This document shows positions 9,087 through 17,392 of a stretch of DNA of 64,000 nucleotides, in pieces. This DNA comes from Rikenellaceae bacterium (GTDB lineage Bacteria > Bacteroidota > Bacteroidia > Bacteroidales > Rikenellaceae). The translations under genes and the position numbers were made by a program. Where the stretch lies: assembly GCA_020859685.1 (NCBI GenBank), contig JAJBVT010000100.1, positions 24,217 to 88,216 of the forward strand. Reading direction: 5' to 3'. Below the pieces are notes generated by a model that was not told the origin of the DNA, ran no database searches, and saw only the letters and a program-made list of their open reading frames with translations. The number at the start of each line of letters is the position of its first letter. Position 1 is the stretch's first letter.

Positions 9087-9767
9087 CTATTCCTGGGGGC
9101 CCTGATAATTTACGTCTCCGTTAAGTACTTCCACGATAAACGGGTTATATAGCACCTCGTGGCCCACGGTGGTCTTCGGTCCGTGGCCCGGGTAGAGGGT
9201 GACGTCGTCGCCGAGGGGGATAATTTTATCGAGGATACTGCGCATAATCCAACTGTAATCTCCCCCGGGGAGGTCCGTGCGGCCTATGCTTTCACGAAAA
9301 ACGGTATCCCCGCAGAACAACGACCGTGTGTGCGGTTCGAAAAAACAGACGTGGCCCGGTGTGTGCCCGGGTGTGTGAATTATCTGCAACTCGGAATCAC
9401 CCACGGGAATGGAACTGACGGCGGACAGGTCCCGCTCCACCTTCGGAACTTCCCCGACCTGAAAACCGTAAATTTGCCCGTGCTGCGGCGCGGTCTCGAT
9501 AAGGAAATTGTCCTCCCGGTGGAAGGCGAACGGGATACCGTAGGTCTCCTTGACGTACCGTACACCGAGAATATGGTCCACATGGCCGTGGGTATTGACG
9601 GCCATAACGGGTTTCAGCCCTTTTTCATCGATATAGGCGCTTATCTGCCGGTCCTCGGCCGCGGAGTAGTTACCTGCGTCTATAATGATACTTGTCCCGT
9701 CCGGAGCCGCTACGATATATGTATTCTCCTGAAAGGGGTTGAATGTCAGCGTATGTATCGTTAACAT
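9087..9767 (-). CDS. Glyoxalase-II-like metallo-beta-lactamase-fold hydrolase
   Basis: A small cytoplasmic MBL-fold thioester-type hydrolase. Starting at the ATG at 9767 gives 226 aa; an in-frame reading to 9824 adds 19 unlikely residues overlapping a palindromic repeat. The metal ligands are in THGHVDH (residues 59-65), [16 protein letters not shown] and YPGHG. The compact size fits the GloB/YcbL group rather than full glyoxalase II. It lies 68 bp upstream of trmD on the same strand. Confidence 0.9.
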   Translation of the reverse strand: MLTIHTLTFNPFQENTYIVAAPDGTSIIIDAGNYSAAEDRQISAYIDEKGLKPVMAVNTHGHVDHILGVRYVKETYGIPFAFHREDNFLIETAPQHGQIYGFQVGEVPKVERDLSAVSSIPVGDSELQIIHTPGHTPGHVCFFEPHTRSLFCGDTVFRESIGRTDLPGGDYSWIMRSILDKIIPLGDDVTLYPGHGPKTTVGHEVLYNPFIVEVLNGDVNYQGPQE

Positions 9768-9802
9768 ATTAAAATTTTTCTGTAAAAATAATATAAGTGA
9801 AC

Positions 9803-9862
9803 GATACTTTTTGTCTCGACACAAAAAGTATCACAAAAAAGTCAAGGCGCCTAATAGGCGCC
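9803..9862. repeat. REP-like double-hairpin intergenic repeat
   Basis: GATACTTTTTGT (9803-9814) and ACAAAAAGTATC (9821-9832) form a perfect 12-bp stem around CTCGAC. It is followed at once by AAAAAAGTCAAG and a second stem, GGCGCC/GGCGCC (9846-9851, 9857-9862). An ACTTTTTGTCTTGACACAAAAAGT-like palindrome is, from memory, a frequent intergenic repeat in Bacteroidota genomes. It sits just upstream of the MBL gene start. Confidence 0.5.
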
Positions 9863-9969
9863 GGGTGCCCTCCTGCGGAGTGCTAAGGTAAATAAGCGAC
9901 AGATATTACTCAAAGGTAGATGATTCGTCCATTGCCTTTCGGTGTTAGCGGCAATTCGGCTAAAATTCC

Positions 9970-9977
9970 TATATTTG
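9970..9977 (+). promoter_or_regulatory. -7 box upstream of the structured RNA
   Basis: TATATTTG matches TAnnTTTG exactly and lies about 40 bases before the RNA fold at 10018. No convincing TTTG element is present at the -33 position. Confidence 0.4.
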
Positions 9978-10017
9978 TACCGAACATACATTTTAAAGGT
10001 CAACAACCTTTATACCT

Positions 10018-10170
10018 GACAGAAAAACATTGAGGCCTTCCGTAACGGAAGGAGTTTTCAAAAGAGGTGTAATCGTTGCTTTGGCCCGTTCTGTGCCGCG
10101 GTTTCGACCACGGCACGGCGCGGGCGTAGCGGCGGCTTTCTCTTTTGAGGTACCTCAATGCCTTTCTGTC
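10018..10170 (+). ncRNA. Structured RNA candidate, rod-shaped, 6S-like
   Basis: The sequence folds into an almost continuous rod. The closing helix pairs 10018-10025 with 10163-10170, then (after a 2x2 loop) 10028-10035 with 10153-10160. A 17-nt side hairpin (10036-10052, CCTTCCG/CGGAAGG) sits in the 5' side of an asymmetric bubble. The next helices are 10058-10066 with 10140-10148, 10074-10079 with 10126-10131 and 10084-10088 with 10121-10125. The tip is 10093-10116, closed by a TTCG loop. A T-run follows at 10197-10202. A rod with a central bubble recalls 6S RNA, the RNA polymerase regulator; that family name is inference. A leader controlling the following gene is the alternative. Confidence 0.55.
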
Positions 10171-10202
10171 GGGAAGCTTAAACCTGCGCCCGTTGCTTTT
10201 TT

Positions 10203-10667
10203 ATGGGCGCGCAAAACCTTCAGATTATGGGCTCCCCTAAAGCACTTCCCGAAGAAATTTCCCCAAATCTCTCTTTTAATCCCTTCTCCGGTTATCTCGA
10301 GGTAGAATCCTACTGGTATTCATTGGACGACGAAACATGGGAACTGGGTAACAAGTTCTATCCGGGAACCCGCTTCTGGCTCTTCGCCGACGTGGAAGAA
10401 ATGTGCGACCCGGACGGAAACCCGGCATTCACCGGCAATCTATTCGGTTACGAAAGCGTGAGAGTAAACTACCGGATAGAATTTACATGGTATCCGGCAC
10501 TCGGGGTAATTTATTTCGACCATAACGTGGATTCACCCTTCGGATTGACGGATGTTTACAACGAGACCTTCCGTGTAGGCTTCGCCCCGAACGGCATGGT
10601 GGAATTGTCCTATTACGAGAACGGTATCCCCGAGGATAAATGGGTGTTGATTTACCGCAAAAAATAG
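10203..10667 (+). CDS. Hypothetical protein, beta-rich, no signal peptide
   Basis: I do not recognise this 154-aa protein. It is rich in aromatic residues in alternating patterns (VESYWYSL, TRFWLFADV, RIEFTWYPALGVIYF, ENGIPEDKWVLIYRKK), suggesting a lipocalin-like beta barrel. Secreted Bacteroidota proteins of that kind usually begin with a signal peptide; this one does not, so it may have lost its N-terminus. The ATG at 10203 lies at the edge of a hairpin (10186-10191 with 10205-10210); a second ATG is at 10227. It follows a folded RNA candidate in the same direction. Confidence 0.5.
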   Translation: MGAQNLQIMGSPKALPEEISPNLSFNPFSGYLEVESYWYSLDDETWELGNKFYPGTRFWLFADVEEMCDPDGNPAFTGNLFGYESVRVNYRIEFTWYPALGVIYFDHNVDSPFGLTDVYNETFRVGFAPNGMVELSYYENGIPEDKWVLIYRKK

Positions 10668-10725
10668 TGTGACCTGTTCGTCGTGCCACCCCTTGCCGCT
10701 ATATTTAAACCTCGACTGAGTACCC

Positions 10726-10757
10726 CAAACAAAAAGCCCCGCTGTGCAGCGGGGCTT
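10726..10757 (-). terminator. Terminator of the carboxyltransferase operon
   Basis: AAGCCCCGCT (10734-10743) and AGCGGGGCTT (10748-10757) form a 10-bp stem with a GTGC loop. On the minus strand it is followed by TTTTTGTTTGG. It may also serve the plus-strand gene ending at 10667. Confidence 0.8.
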
Positions 10758-10786
10758 CCCGTGGTTTACCGTTAAACCGGAGAGGG

Positions 10787-11101
10787 CTAACCTATCTCGA
10801 CCATTATGTGGTTCTTGGCGATATTTTCGCCCTCGGTAACGTTAATTGCCTTCACTTTGCCCGTGGCGGGCGAAAGGATGTTGTTGTTCATCTTCATGGC
10901 GCGGAACACCAATAGGCGCTGGCCTTCCTTCACGCTCTGGCCCACCTTCACGTCTATCTTCTCCACCGTGCCGGGCATAAACGACCGCACCTGATTAGGG
11001 TCGAGCGGCTGCCACGGCTTCCGCGCACGGTAGGTACGGTTGAGCGTGGTGCGGTACTCGCCGCTAACAGTCCGGACGATATCGTATTTTTTCTCCGTCA
11101 T
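10787..11101 (-). CDS. Biotin carboxyl carrier protein
   Basis: A 104-aa carrier subunit whose C-terminal half is a biotinyl domain with the attachment site RAMKMN (biotin on Lys70). The N-terminal part (residues 1-35) is polar and probably contacts the enzyme. It is encoded 12 bp after the carboxyltransferase subunit and is the last gene of the unit, followed by a terminator. It carries the carboxyl group to or from the neighbouring transferase, as in methylmalonyl-CoA decarboxylase or propionyl-CoA carboxylase. Confidence 0.9.
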   Translation of the reverse strand: MTEKKYDIVRTVSGEYRTTLNRTYRARKPWQPLDPNQVRSFMPGTVEKIDVKVGQSVKEGQRLLVFRAMKMNNNILSPATGKVKAINVTEGENIAKNHIMVEIG

Positions 11102-11113
11102 AGCTGGCGTGGT

Positions 11114-12655
11114 TTAGAACGGGGGTAACCCGTGTTTCTTTGCGGGACGCGACACGGTTTTATTCCTTGCAATCTCGAGGGAGCGCTCGATAAATTCCCG
11201 TGTGTCCTTCGGATCGATTACAGCGTCGATATAGCCCTTGGCCGCGGCCACGTAAGGGTTGGCGAATTTATCGCGGTACTCCTGTATCTTCAGCTTGCGC
11301 ATTTCCGCCGGGTTCTCGGCTTCGGCAATATCCTTTTTGAAGATAATATTCGCGGCCCCCTCGGCACCCATTACGGCAATCTCGGCCTGCGGCCATGCGA
11401 ATACGAAATCCGACCGCAGGTGGCGCGAACCCATCGCGATATAACCGCCGCCATAGGCCTTGCGCAGGATGATGGTCACCTTCGGAACGGTGCTCTCGCT
11501 GTAAGCGTACAGCACCTTCGCGCCGTGGCGGATAACCCCCGCGTGCTCCTGGTCGATACCGGGCAGGTAGCCGGGCAGGTCCTCGAGGGTTATAATCGGA
11601 ATATTGAACGAGTCGCAGAAGCGGATAAACCGGGCGGCCTTGTCCGACGAGTCGCAGTCGAGTACACCGGCCAGCACCAGCGGCTGGTTGCATACGAACC
11701 CTACCGTCTGGCCGTTAATCCGCCCGAAGCCGACCACCATATTGGCGGCGAAAAGCTCCATAACCTCCATAAACGCGCTGTCGTCCACGATGGCTTTTAT
11801 TACGTCGCGCACATCGTACGGCTCCGACGGGTCGGCGGGAACGATTTTGGATATATCGCACTTTTTCAGTTTGGAAGGCACCACCGGATGGGGTTTCGCC
11901 TCGTTGTTAGCCGGAAGGAGCGAAATGAGACGGCGTATCTGGATAAAACATTCCTCTTCGCTGGTGGAGAAGAAGTGCGCGTTGCCGCTCACTTCGCTGT
12001 GCACCCTCGCACCACCGAGTTCCTCGGCCGAAATCTCCTCACCCAGCACAGTTTTGATAACTTCAGGACCGGTGATGAACATTTTCGATATTTGGTCTAC
12101 CACGAACACGAAGTCCGTCAGGGCCGGTGAATAGACGGCGCCGCCGGCACACGGCCCCAGTATCACGGACAACTGCGGAATGACCCCGCTGGAGATGGTA
12201 TTACGGTAGAATATCTCACCGTAACCGGCCAGCGCGTTGACCCCCTCCTGAATACGGGCGCCCCCCGAGTCGTTGATGCCGATAATCGGGATACGCATAT
12301 TCAGGGCGTAATCCATTATTTTGGATATCTTGCGAGCGTGCATAAAGCCGAGCGAGCCTCCGGCCACCGTAAAGTCCTGCGCGTAGACGGCGACCGGCTG
12401 ACCAACGATGGTACCGGTACCGATAATTACACCGTCTCCGAGCAGCTCCTTGTCCTGCATGCCGAAATCGGTGTTGTCGTGCTTAACGAAGATATCGTAC
12501 TCCTGAAAGGTGTCCTTGTCCAGCAGCGCGATGATCCTTTCACGGGCGGTGAGCTTCCCCATCGCCTTCTGTTTTTCAACGGCTTTCGCCCCCCCACCGC
12601 GGTAGATCTTCTCCATTCGCTGTTTGAGGTCGAGAACTTTCTTGTCTTCTGACAT
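11114..12655 (-). CDS. mmdA: Acyl-CoA carboxyltransferase subunit (methylmalonyl-CoA decarboxylase alpha / propionyl-CoA carboxylase beta)
   Basis: A 513-aa crotonase-fold carboxyltransferase acting on propionyl-/methylmalonyl-CoA. Typical segments include GARIQEGV, GPCAGGAVYSPAL, MFITGPEVIKTV and the C-terminal AYGGGYIAMGSRHL. In propionate-forming Bacteroidota this protein works with a biotin carrier and the membrane decarboxylase MmdB to export sodium. Here only the carrier is adjacent: neither MmdB, an OadG-like subunit nor a biotin carboxylase is in the window, so decarboxylase versus carboxylase cannot be settled. The gene symbol reflects the phylum's usual role. Confidence 0.85.
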   Translation of the reverse strand: MSEDKKVLDLKQRMEKIYRGGGAKAVEKQKAMGKLTARERIIALLDKDTFQEYDIFVKHDNTDFGMQDKELLGDGVIIGTGTIVGQPVAVYAQDFTVAGGSLGFMHARKISKIMDYALNMRIPIIGINDSGGARIQEGVNALAGYGEIFYRNTISSGVIPQLSVILGPCAGGAVYSPALTDFVFVVDQISKMFITGPEVIKTVLGEEISAEELGGARVHSEVSGNAHFFSTSEEECFIQIRRLISLLPANNEAKPHPVVPSKLKKCDISKIVPADPSEPYDVRDVIKAIVDDSAFMEVMELFAANMVVGFGRINGQTVGFVCNQPLVLAGVLDCDSSDKAARFIRFCDSFNIPIITLEDLPGYLPGIDQEHAGVIRHGAKVLYAYSESTVPKVTIILRKAYGGGYIAMGSRHLRSDFVFAWPQAEIAVMGAEGAANIIFKKDIAEAENPAEMRKLKIQEYRDKFANPYVAAAKGYIDAVIDPKDTREFIERSLEIARNKTVSRPAKKHGLPPF

Positions 12656-12789
12656 AAGATGGTTGGTTTAAGTTACTGGTTAATAGTTCCGTTAGCAATA
12701 TTGCCGTATTCCCGTACGGACCTATGAGGTCACAAGTTTAATAATTTTTTTCCAAACGGGCGGACCGTTTCGGCCCTGCCCGGTGGGCT

Positions 12790-13653
12790 TCACGCTATAA
12801 CTTCGTGATAGACAAAGTAATCGGCGAACTCCTCCTTGAGCGGGGCGACACATTGCGGTTCACCGCCGTCGTGCAGGGCGGCTACTTTATCCACGCGGAA
12901 CAACCCGAACACGGCCGAGCCGGAACCCGACATGGAAGCGTACACCGCACCGGCCCCGTACAGAGCCTCCTTTATCCGGGCAATCTGCGGGTGGGCGGCG
13001 AATACCGGCCCCTCGAAGTCGTTTTTAAGGCCTTCCCGCCACCGTTCCACAGGCATGGCAATGCGCCGTTCGAGCGGCACCTTGGGGACGGCCGGGGTCA
13101 CCGAAGCGTAAGCTGCCGCGGTAGATACTCCCACCGGGGGCTTGACAATCACCAGCAGCATTCCCCGGATATTATCGACGGACACCGGAGCCAGCGTATC
13201 TCCCCTTCCCGAAGAGAGGGCAGGCCCGTCGCCTGCGAAGAAGACCGTGTCGCTTCCCAGCCCGGCCGCTATCTCCTTAACTGCCTCTTCGCCGAGACCG
13301 AGCCCGAACACCTGCGAGAGACCCTTGACCGTGTACGCGGCGTCGGCCGAACCGCCGCCCAGCCCGGCGCCGAACGGAACCACCTTATGGAGGTGTATCT
13401 TCACCCCGCCGATACCGTAGCGCGCCTCTACCGCACGGTATGCCCGGACACAGAGGTTATCCTCCGTCCGGCAGTCCACCGCAAGGCCCGATGAGGAGAA
13501 CTCCACACCGTCCCTTCCCGACGGGACGATTTCCAGAATGTCGCAAAGCCCCCGCACCGGGAACATTACCGTCTCTATATCGTGGTAACCGTCCTCCCTC
13601 CGCCGGAGAATGTCCAGCCCGAGGTTAATTTTACAACAGGGAAAAAATACCAT
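12790..13653 (-). CDS. ispE: 4-diphosphocytidyl-2-C-methyl-D-erythritol kinase
   Basis: Phosphorylates CDP-methylerythritol in the non-mevalonate isoprenoid pathway. The 287-aa GHMP kinase has KINLGLDI near the N-terminus (residues 8-15), the ATP-binding loop PFGAGLGGGSADA (93-105) and a C-terminal MSGSGSAVFG motif. It is a single gene, divergent from the GSCFA gene. A -7-like box lies about 23 bases before its ATG. Confidence 0.95.
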   Translation of the reverse strand: MVFFPCCKINLGLDILRRREDGYHDIETVMFPVRGLCDILEIVPSGRDGVEFSSSGLAVDCRTEDNLCVRAYRAVEARYGIGGVKIHLHKVVPFGAGLGGGSADAAYTVKGLSQVFGLGLGEEAVKEIAAGLGSDTVFFAGDGPALSSGRGDTLAPVSVDNIRGMLLVIVKPPVGVSTAAAYASVTPAVPKVPLERRIAMPVERWREGLKNDFEGPVFAAHPQIARIKEALYGAGAVYASMSGSGSAVFGLFRVDKVAALHDGGEPQCVAPLKEEFADYFVYHEVIA

Positions 13654-13675
13654 AAATTCTCCGCTTTTACGATAA

Positions 13676-13683
13676 CAAAGATA
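13676..13683 (-). promoter_or_regulatory. -7 box for ispE
   Basis: The minus strand reads TATCTTTG, an exact TAnnTTTG match, 23 bases before the ispE ATG. No clear -33 element is seen. Confidence 0.4.
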
Positions 13684-13776
13684 TAAAACCCATGGGATAA
13701 TCGACAGTTCCCGCGGCGGGCTGTTCCGGGTTAGAGAGAAATTAATTTACTTTGTACGTTAAAACCAGACCAACGG

Positions 13777-14805
13777 ATGCGATTCAGGACGGAAGTCGAT
13801 ATAGAGCCGATAGGCGGCAGGATAGAGCCGGGAGACACGATTTTTTCAATCGGTTCCTGCTTCGCGGAGAATATGGCCGTGAGGCTGCGCGACGGCGGGT
13901 TCGATGTGACCTCCAACCCGTTCGGAGTGCTGTATAACCCGACCTCAGTATGCCTCGCGTTCGGGCTTATCCGCAGCGGGGGCAGGCTCGGGCGTGACAG
14001 TCTGGTCCGCAACGGCGACCTATGGTGCTCGCCCCGGTTCCACGGCAGTTTTTCGGGACCGGACCCGCAGGAGACACTCGACCGGATGAACAGCGCTCTG
14101 GACAGTGCGCGGTAGGCGTTCGCCGGGGCCGATGTGGTGATAATTTCGCTGGGCACCCCGTGGGTATACGAACTGTCGGAGGAGTTTCCCGTCGAGGGTA
14201 CATGCTTCACCCCGGGAATGGTCGCGGCCAACTGCCATAAATTTCCGGCAGGGCATTATGTGCGGCGGCGGATGGAGGTGGAGGAGGTCTACGATAGTTT
14301 CACGGAGCTGCTCGCCAGTGATATGGCCGGCAAACGGGTACTGTTCACCGTTAGCCCCGTGAGGTACGTCAAGGAGGGCCTGCACGGCAGTAATCTCGGC
14401 AAGGCGGTGCTGCTGCTCGCCACCGAGCGGATATGCGCACGGCACGGCAATGCATATTATTTTCCGGCATACGAGGCACTTATCGACGACCTTCGCGATT
14501 ACCGGTTCTACGGCGAGGACTTCGTGCATCCATCGCCCGGCGCAGTGGAGTATATCTGGGAGCTGTTCCGCGCCCATGCCATGACGCCCGGCGCCGCCGA
14601 ACAGGCGGCGGAGGTGGAGAAACTCACCGCGGCCACGCGCCACCGGGTGCATAATACCGGTACCGGCGAACACCTGCGGTTCCTCGAATCCATGCTCCGG
14701 AAAACGCAGTTACTGATGGAACGGTATCCCACCGCGGATCTGGGCGGATACCAGACTTATTTTAAGCAAGAGCTCATCAAATATCGCGGGGATGGCGGGA
14801 AGTAG
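13777..14805 (+). pseudogene. GSCFA-domain protein, interrupted by in-frame TAG
   Basis: The reading frame encodes a GSCFA-family protein (SGNH-like, function unknown; the name comes from the motif, seen here as FSIGSCFAENM). It is broken by one TAG at 14113-14115. The frame resumes without a shift: ALDSAR, stop, then AFAGADVVIISLGTPWVYEL, and runs to 14805. Full length would be about 342 aa, normal for the family. A single CAG-to-TAG change explains it. Alternatives are a sequencing error or two-part translation, the second half starting near 14134. The 3' end overlaps the next gene by 14 bp. Confidence 0.8.
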
Positions 14806-15142
14806 CAGAAAATACGGTATACTGTCGAGGCGGTTCACCTGTCTGGGGTGCGGCGGCGGCGTGAGGATACCGCTCCTGTGGGTTACGGGTATCGAGAGTG
14901 TCTTCCGCTGCCGCGGTTGCGGCACGGGGTTCGGCACCGGTTACAGGATGGGGGCCGTACTTTTCGCCCTTGCGTTCACGCTGGCCGTCACAACCGTCAA
15001 CCTGCTCTGCTACCTTGCCGGTTCATGGTCCCTTATGGTTATGTTCTTCGCCGCTTTCCCGTTATGGCTGATGTACGGCTTTATACTGCGCAAGGCGTGG
15101 ATGGTGCGCCGCGCCGGGAGAAGGGTACGCGCGAAAAAATAA
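14792..15142 (+). CDS. Zinc-ribbon membrane protein, unknown function
   Basis: A 116-aa protein with a four-cysteine ribbon in its first half (CLGCGGG and CRGCGTG) followed by two membrane segments: about residues 53-73 (AVLFALAFTLAVTTVNLLCY) and 78-98 (SLMVMFFAAFPLWLMYGFIL). It ends in a very basic tail (RRAGRRVRAKK), so the ribbon and tail are probably cytoplasmic. The start overlaps the end of the GSCFA gene, suggesting translational coupling. I do not recognise the family beyond the general architecture. Confidence 0.7.
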   Translation: MAGSSRKYGILSRRFTCLGCGGGVRIPLLWVTGIESVFRCRGCGTGFGTGYRMGAVLFALAFTLAVTTVNLLCYLAGSWSLMVMFFAAFPLWLMYGFILRKAWMVRRAGRRVRAKK

Positions 15143-15309
15143 ACAGCCGTTCCGCTGCTTCGGCCGACCGGCACGGTATCCCGGCAGGTTATTTGGATAA
15201 CCGCCCTGAAACCCTGCAAAAATTTACCCACAAGAAATAGCACTTTGCTTTAATTACTATCTTTATAGGTTAAGACAGGTCATTTGAGTTTCCGCGTGGT
15301 AAATTTAGT

Positions 15310-16953
15310 ATGACCCTAAAAGATAACAGTGTGATGGGATTATTCAGGACAATAGCAGCCGCCCTGCTGCTGGCGGCGGCGGTAGTGCCGGCCAGCGGGC
15401 AGCGCCCGCGGTTGGTGGTAAACATCGTGGTCAGCCAGATGCGGTACGACTATCTACTCCGGTTCGGCCGGAATATGTCGGACCACGGTTTCCGCCGGTT
15501 CCTCAACGAGGGGCTAGTTTACGGCGACGCACGCTACAACTTTATGCAGACCCTCACCCCCGCAACGCTCGCCACGCTCACCACCGGCGCCGACCCGTCG
15601 ATGCACGGGGTGGTTTCGACCCGGTGGATAGACTATACGCTCAACAATACGGTATACCTGCTGGACGACAATTCCGTGAACGGACTGGACAGCGATTACG
15701 GCATAGGCCGCTACTCGCCGCACAACCTCACCGTACCCACCCTGGGCGACCGCCTGCGGGAGCAGCACCCCGACAGCAAGGTAATAACGATAGCCGCCGA
15801 CCCCACGTCGGCCGTAGTGGCGGGGGGCTTCACCTCCGACGTCTATTGGGTGGACGATTCGCGGGGCAACTGGATAACCTCAACCTATTACATGCGGGAA
15901 CTTCCGCAGTGGGTCGAAAGGTACAACAGCCTGCGGGTAGCGTCGCAGTATCTCGACTATAAATGGCATCCGGACCGCAACCGGACACAATATATAAATA
16001 CGGTCTTCTCGGAGTTCGATTTCGACGGGGAGAGCCGGTTCAAACGCATCATGGCTTTCAATTTCCTCAGGCGCAAGAGCGGCGAGAGGGATTACGCCGC
16101 CATCTTCTCCACCCCGGCGGGCAACTCGCTGGTGACGGAGTTCGCCAAGCAGGCGATTATCTACGAGGAACTCGGTAAGACGGAAGGCCGTACGGACCTT
16201 CTCACTATAGTATACGATGCGCCGCGGTTCGCGGGCGAGATATACGGCGGGGAGTCGATGGAGCTGGAAGATATGTTCTACCGGCTCGACACGGAACTTG
16301 CCGACCTTGTGAATTTCATCATGGCACAGGCCGGGCGGGAAAACGTGGTTGTGGTACTTACGTCCGACCACGGGGCCAGCGACTCGTACGACTACGGCGC
16401 TCCGCAGCGCGACCGGTTCAACGTGTCGCAGTTCAAGGTGATAGTGAACGGATTTATGAGTACGCAGTACGGCCCGGGCGACTGGGTTATAGACTATTGC
16501 GACCGCCAGCTCTACCTGAACCGCAACCTGATATATCAGAAGGGGCTGAGCCTCGAGGAGGTCCAAAACCGCGTGGGTGCTTTCGTGCTCCAGTTCCGCG
16601 GGGTCTCGCACGTACTGACCTCGACCGCTATGCAGACCAGTTTCTTCAGCGGGAGTTACGCCGAGAAGATGCAAAACAGTTTTTACCCCAAGCGTTCGGG
16701 CGACCTCACTGTGAACCTGATGCCCGGCTGGATAGAGGAGCGGGAAGGTCACCGCACCGCCTCCGGCTCGATGTACGAGTACGACACACATGTCCCGCTG
16801 ATGATGCTGGGGCCGAAATTTTACGCGCGGAGAGTGGCCCGGACCGTCAATATGCGCGACCTGGCGCCCACGCTCGCCCGTATTATGGGCATCAGCCGCC
16901 CGATAGCCTCGGAGGGGGAACCGCTGGAAGAAGTGACAGAATTGTATGACTAA
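15310..16953 (+). CDS. Secreted alkaline phosphatase superfamily enzyme (PafA-like)
   Basis: A periplasmic phosphomonoesterase or phosphodiesterase of the nucleotide pyrophosphatase/alkaline phosphatase fold, 547 aa. A signal peptide ends near PASGQ (about residue 32); a second ATG at 15334 would give a tighter signal peptide. The nucleophile Thr lies in QTLTPATLATLTTGADPS, and the metal ligands in LTSDHGASD and YDTHVPLM. It is close to the PafA group, which supplies phosphate from organic esters. The stop overlaps the start of sufE, so the phosphatase may be co-transcribed with the Fe-S genes. Confidence 0.88.
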   Translation: MTLKDNSVMGLFRTIAAALLLAAAVVPASGQRPRLVVNIVVSQMRYDYLLRFGRNMSDHGFRRFLNEGLVYGDARYNFMQTLTPATLATLTTGADPSMHGVVSTRWIDYTLNNTVYLLDDNSVNGLDSDYGIGRYSPHNLTVPTLGDRLREQHPDSKVITIAADPTSAVVAGGFTSDVYWVDDSRGNWITSTYYMRELPQWVERYNSLRVASQYLDYKWHPDRNRTQYINTVFSEFDFDGESRFKRIMAFNFLRRKSGERDYAAIFSTPAGNSLVTEFAKQAIIYEELGKTEGRTDLLTIVYDAPRFAGEIYGGESMELEDMFYRLDTELADLVNFIMAQAGRENVVVVLTSDHGASDSYDYGAPQRDRFNVSQFKVIVNGFMSTQYGPGDWVIDYCDRQLYLNRNLIYQKGLSLEEVQNRVGAFVLQFRGVSHVLTSTAMQTSFFSGSYAEKMQNSFYPKRSGDLTVNLMPGWIEEREGHRTASGSMYEYDTHVPLMMLGPKFYARRVARTVNMRDLAPTLARIMGISRPIASEGEPLEEVTELYD

Positions 16954-17389
16954 AACAGCTACGGTAATGGATACCGACAAAATACAGCAGGAAATCATAG
17001 AAGACTTCGCCGCTTTCGACGAGTGGCTCGACAAATACGACTACCTTATAGAGCTGGCCGAAGAACTCCCGGCCATCGACGAGAGCCACCGCACGGAGCA
17101 GTACCTGATAGAGGGATGCCAGTCCCGGGTATGGGTGGACGCGCGCTATGAGGACGGCAGGGTATGGTACTCCGCCGACAGCGACGCTATTATCACCAAG
17201 GGCATAATAGCCCTGCTCATACGCGTCCTCAACGGCCGCACACCCAGGGAGATACTCGAGACGGACCTCTATTTTATCGACCGAATCGGGTTGAAGGAGA
17301 ACCTCTCCCCCACCCGGGCCAACGGCCTTGTGGCGATGATTAAACAGATGCGCCTGTTCGCGATGGCATTCGCAAGCAAAGAGAACTGA
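16946..17389 (+). CDS. sufE: SufE-like sulfur acceptor
   Basis: Accepts sulfur from the SufS desulfurase and passes it to the SufBCD scaffold in iron-sulfur cluster assembly. The protein has the conserved acceptor cysteine in EGCQSRVW, the ITKGIIALLIRVLNGRTP core and a C-terminal SPTRANGL segment. The ATG at 16946 overlaps the previous stop and gives 147 aa; ATG 16967 would give the more usual 140 aa. SufS and SufBCD are not in the window. Confidence 0.93.
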   Translation: MTKTATVMDTDKIQQEIIEDFAAFDEWLDKYDYLIELAEELPAIDESHRTEQYLIEGCQSRVWVDARYEDGRVWYSADSDAIITKGIIALLIRVLNGRTPREILETDLYFIDRIGLKENLSPTRANGLVAMIKQMRLFAMAFASKEN

Positions 17390-17392
17390 CAG

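Noticed and set aside
10093..10116. tRNA or tmRNA T-arm (GGTTTCGACC in a stem)
   Set aside because: There is no acceptor stem, D arm or CCA end, and the stem is the tip of a larger rod-shaped fold.
10030..10305. 91-codon open frame starting MRPSVTEGV
   Set aside because: It runs through the helices of the structured RNA and out of frame with the following gene, with no protein-like features.
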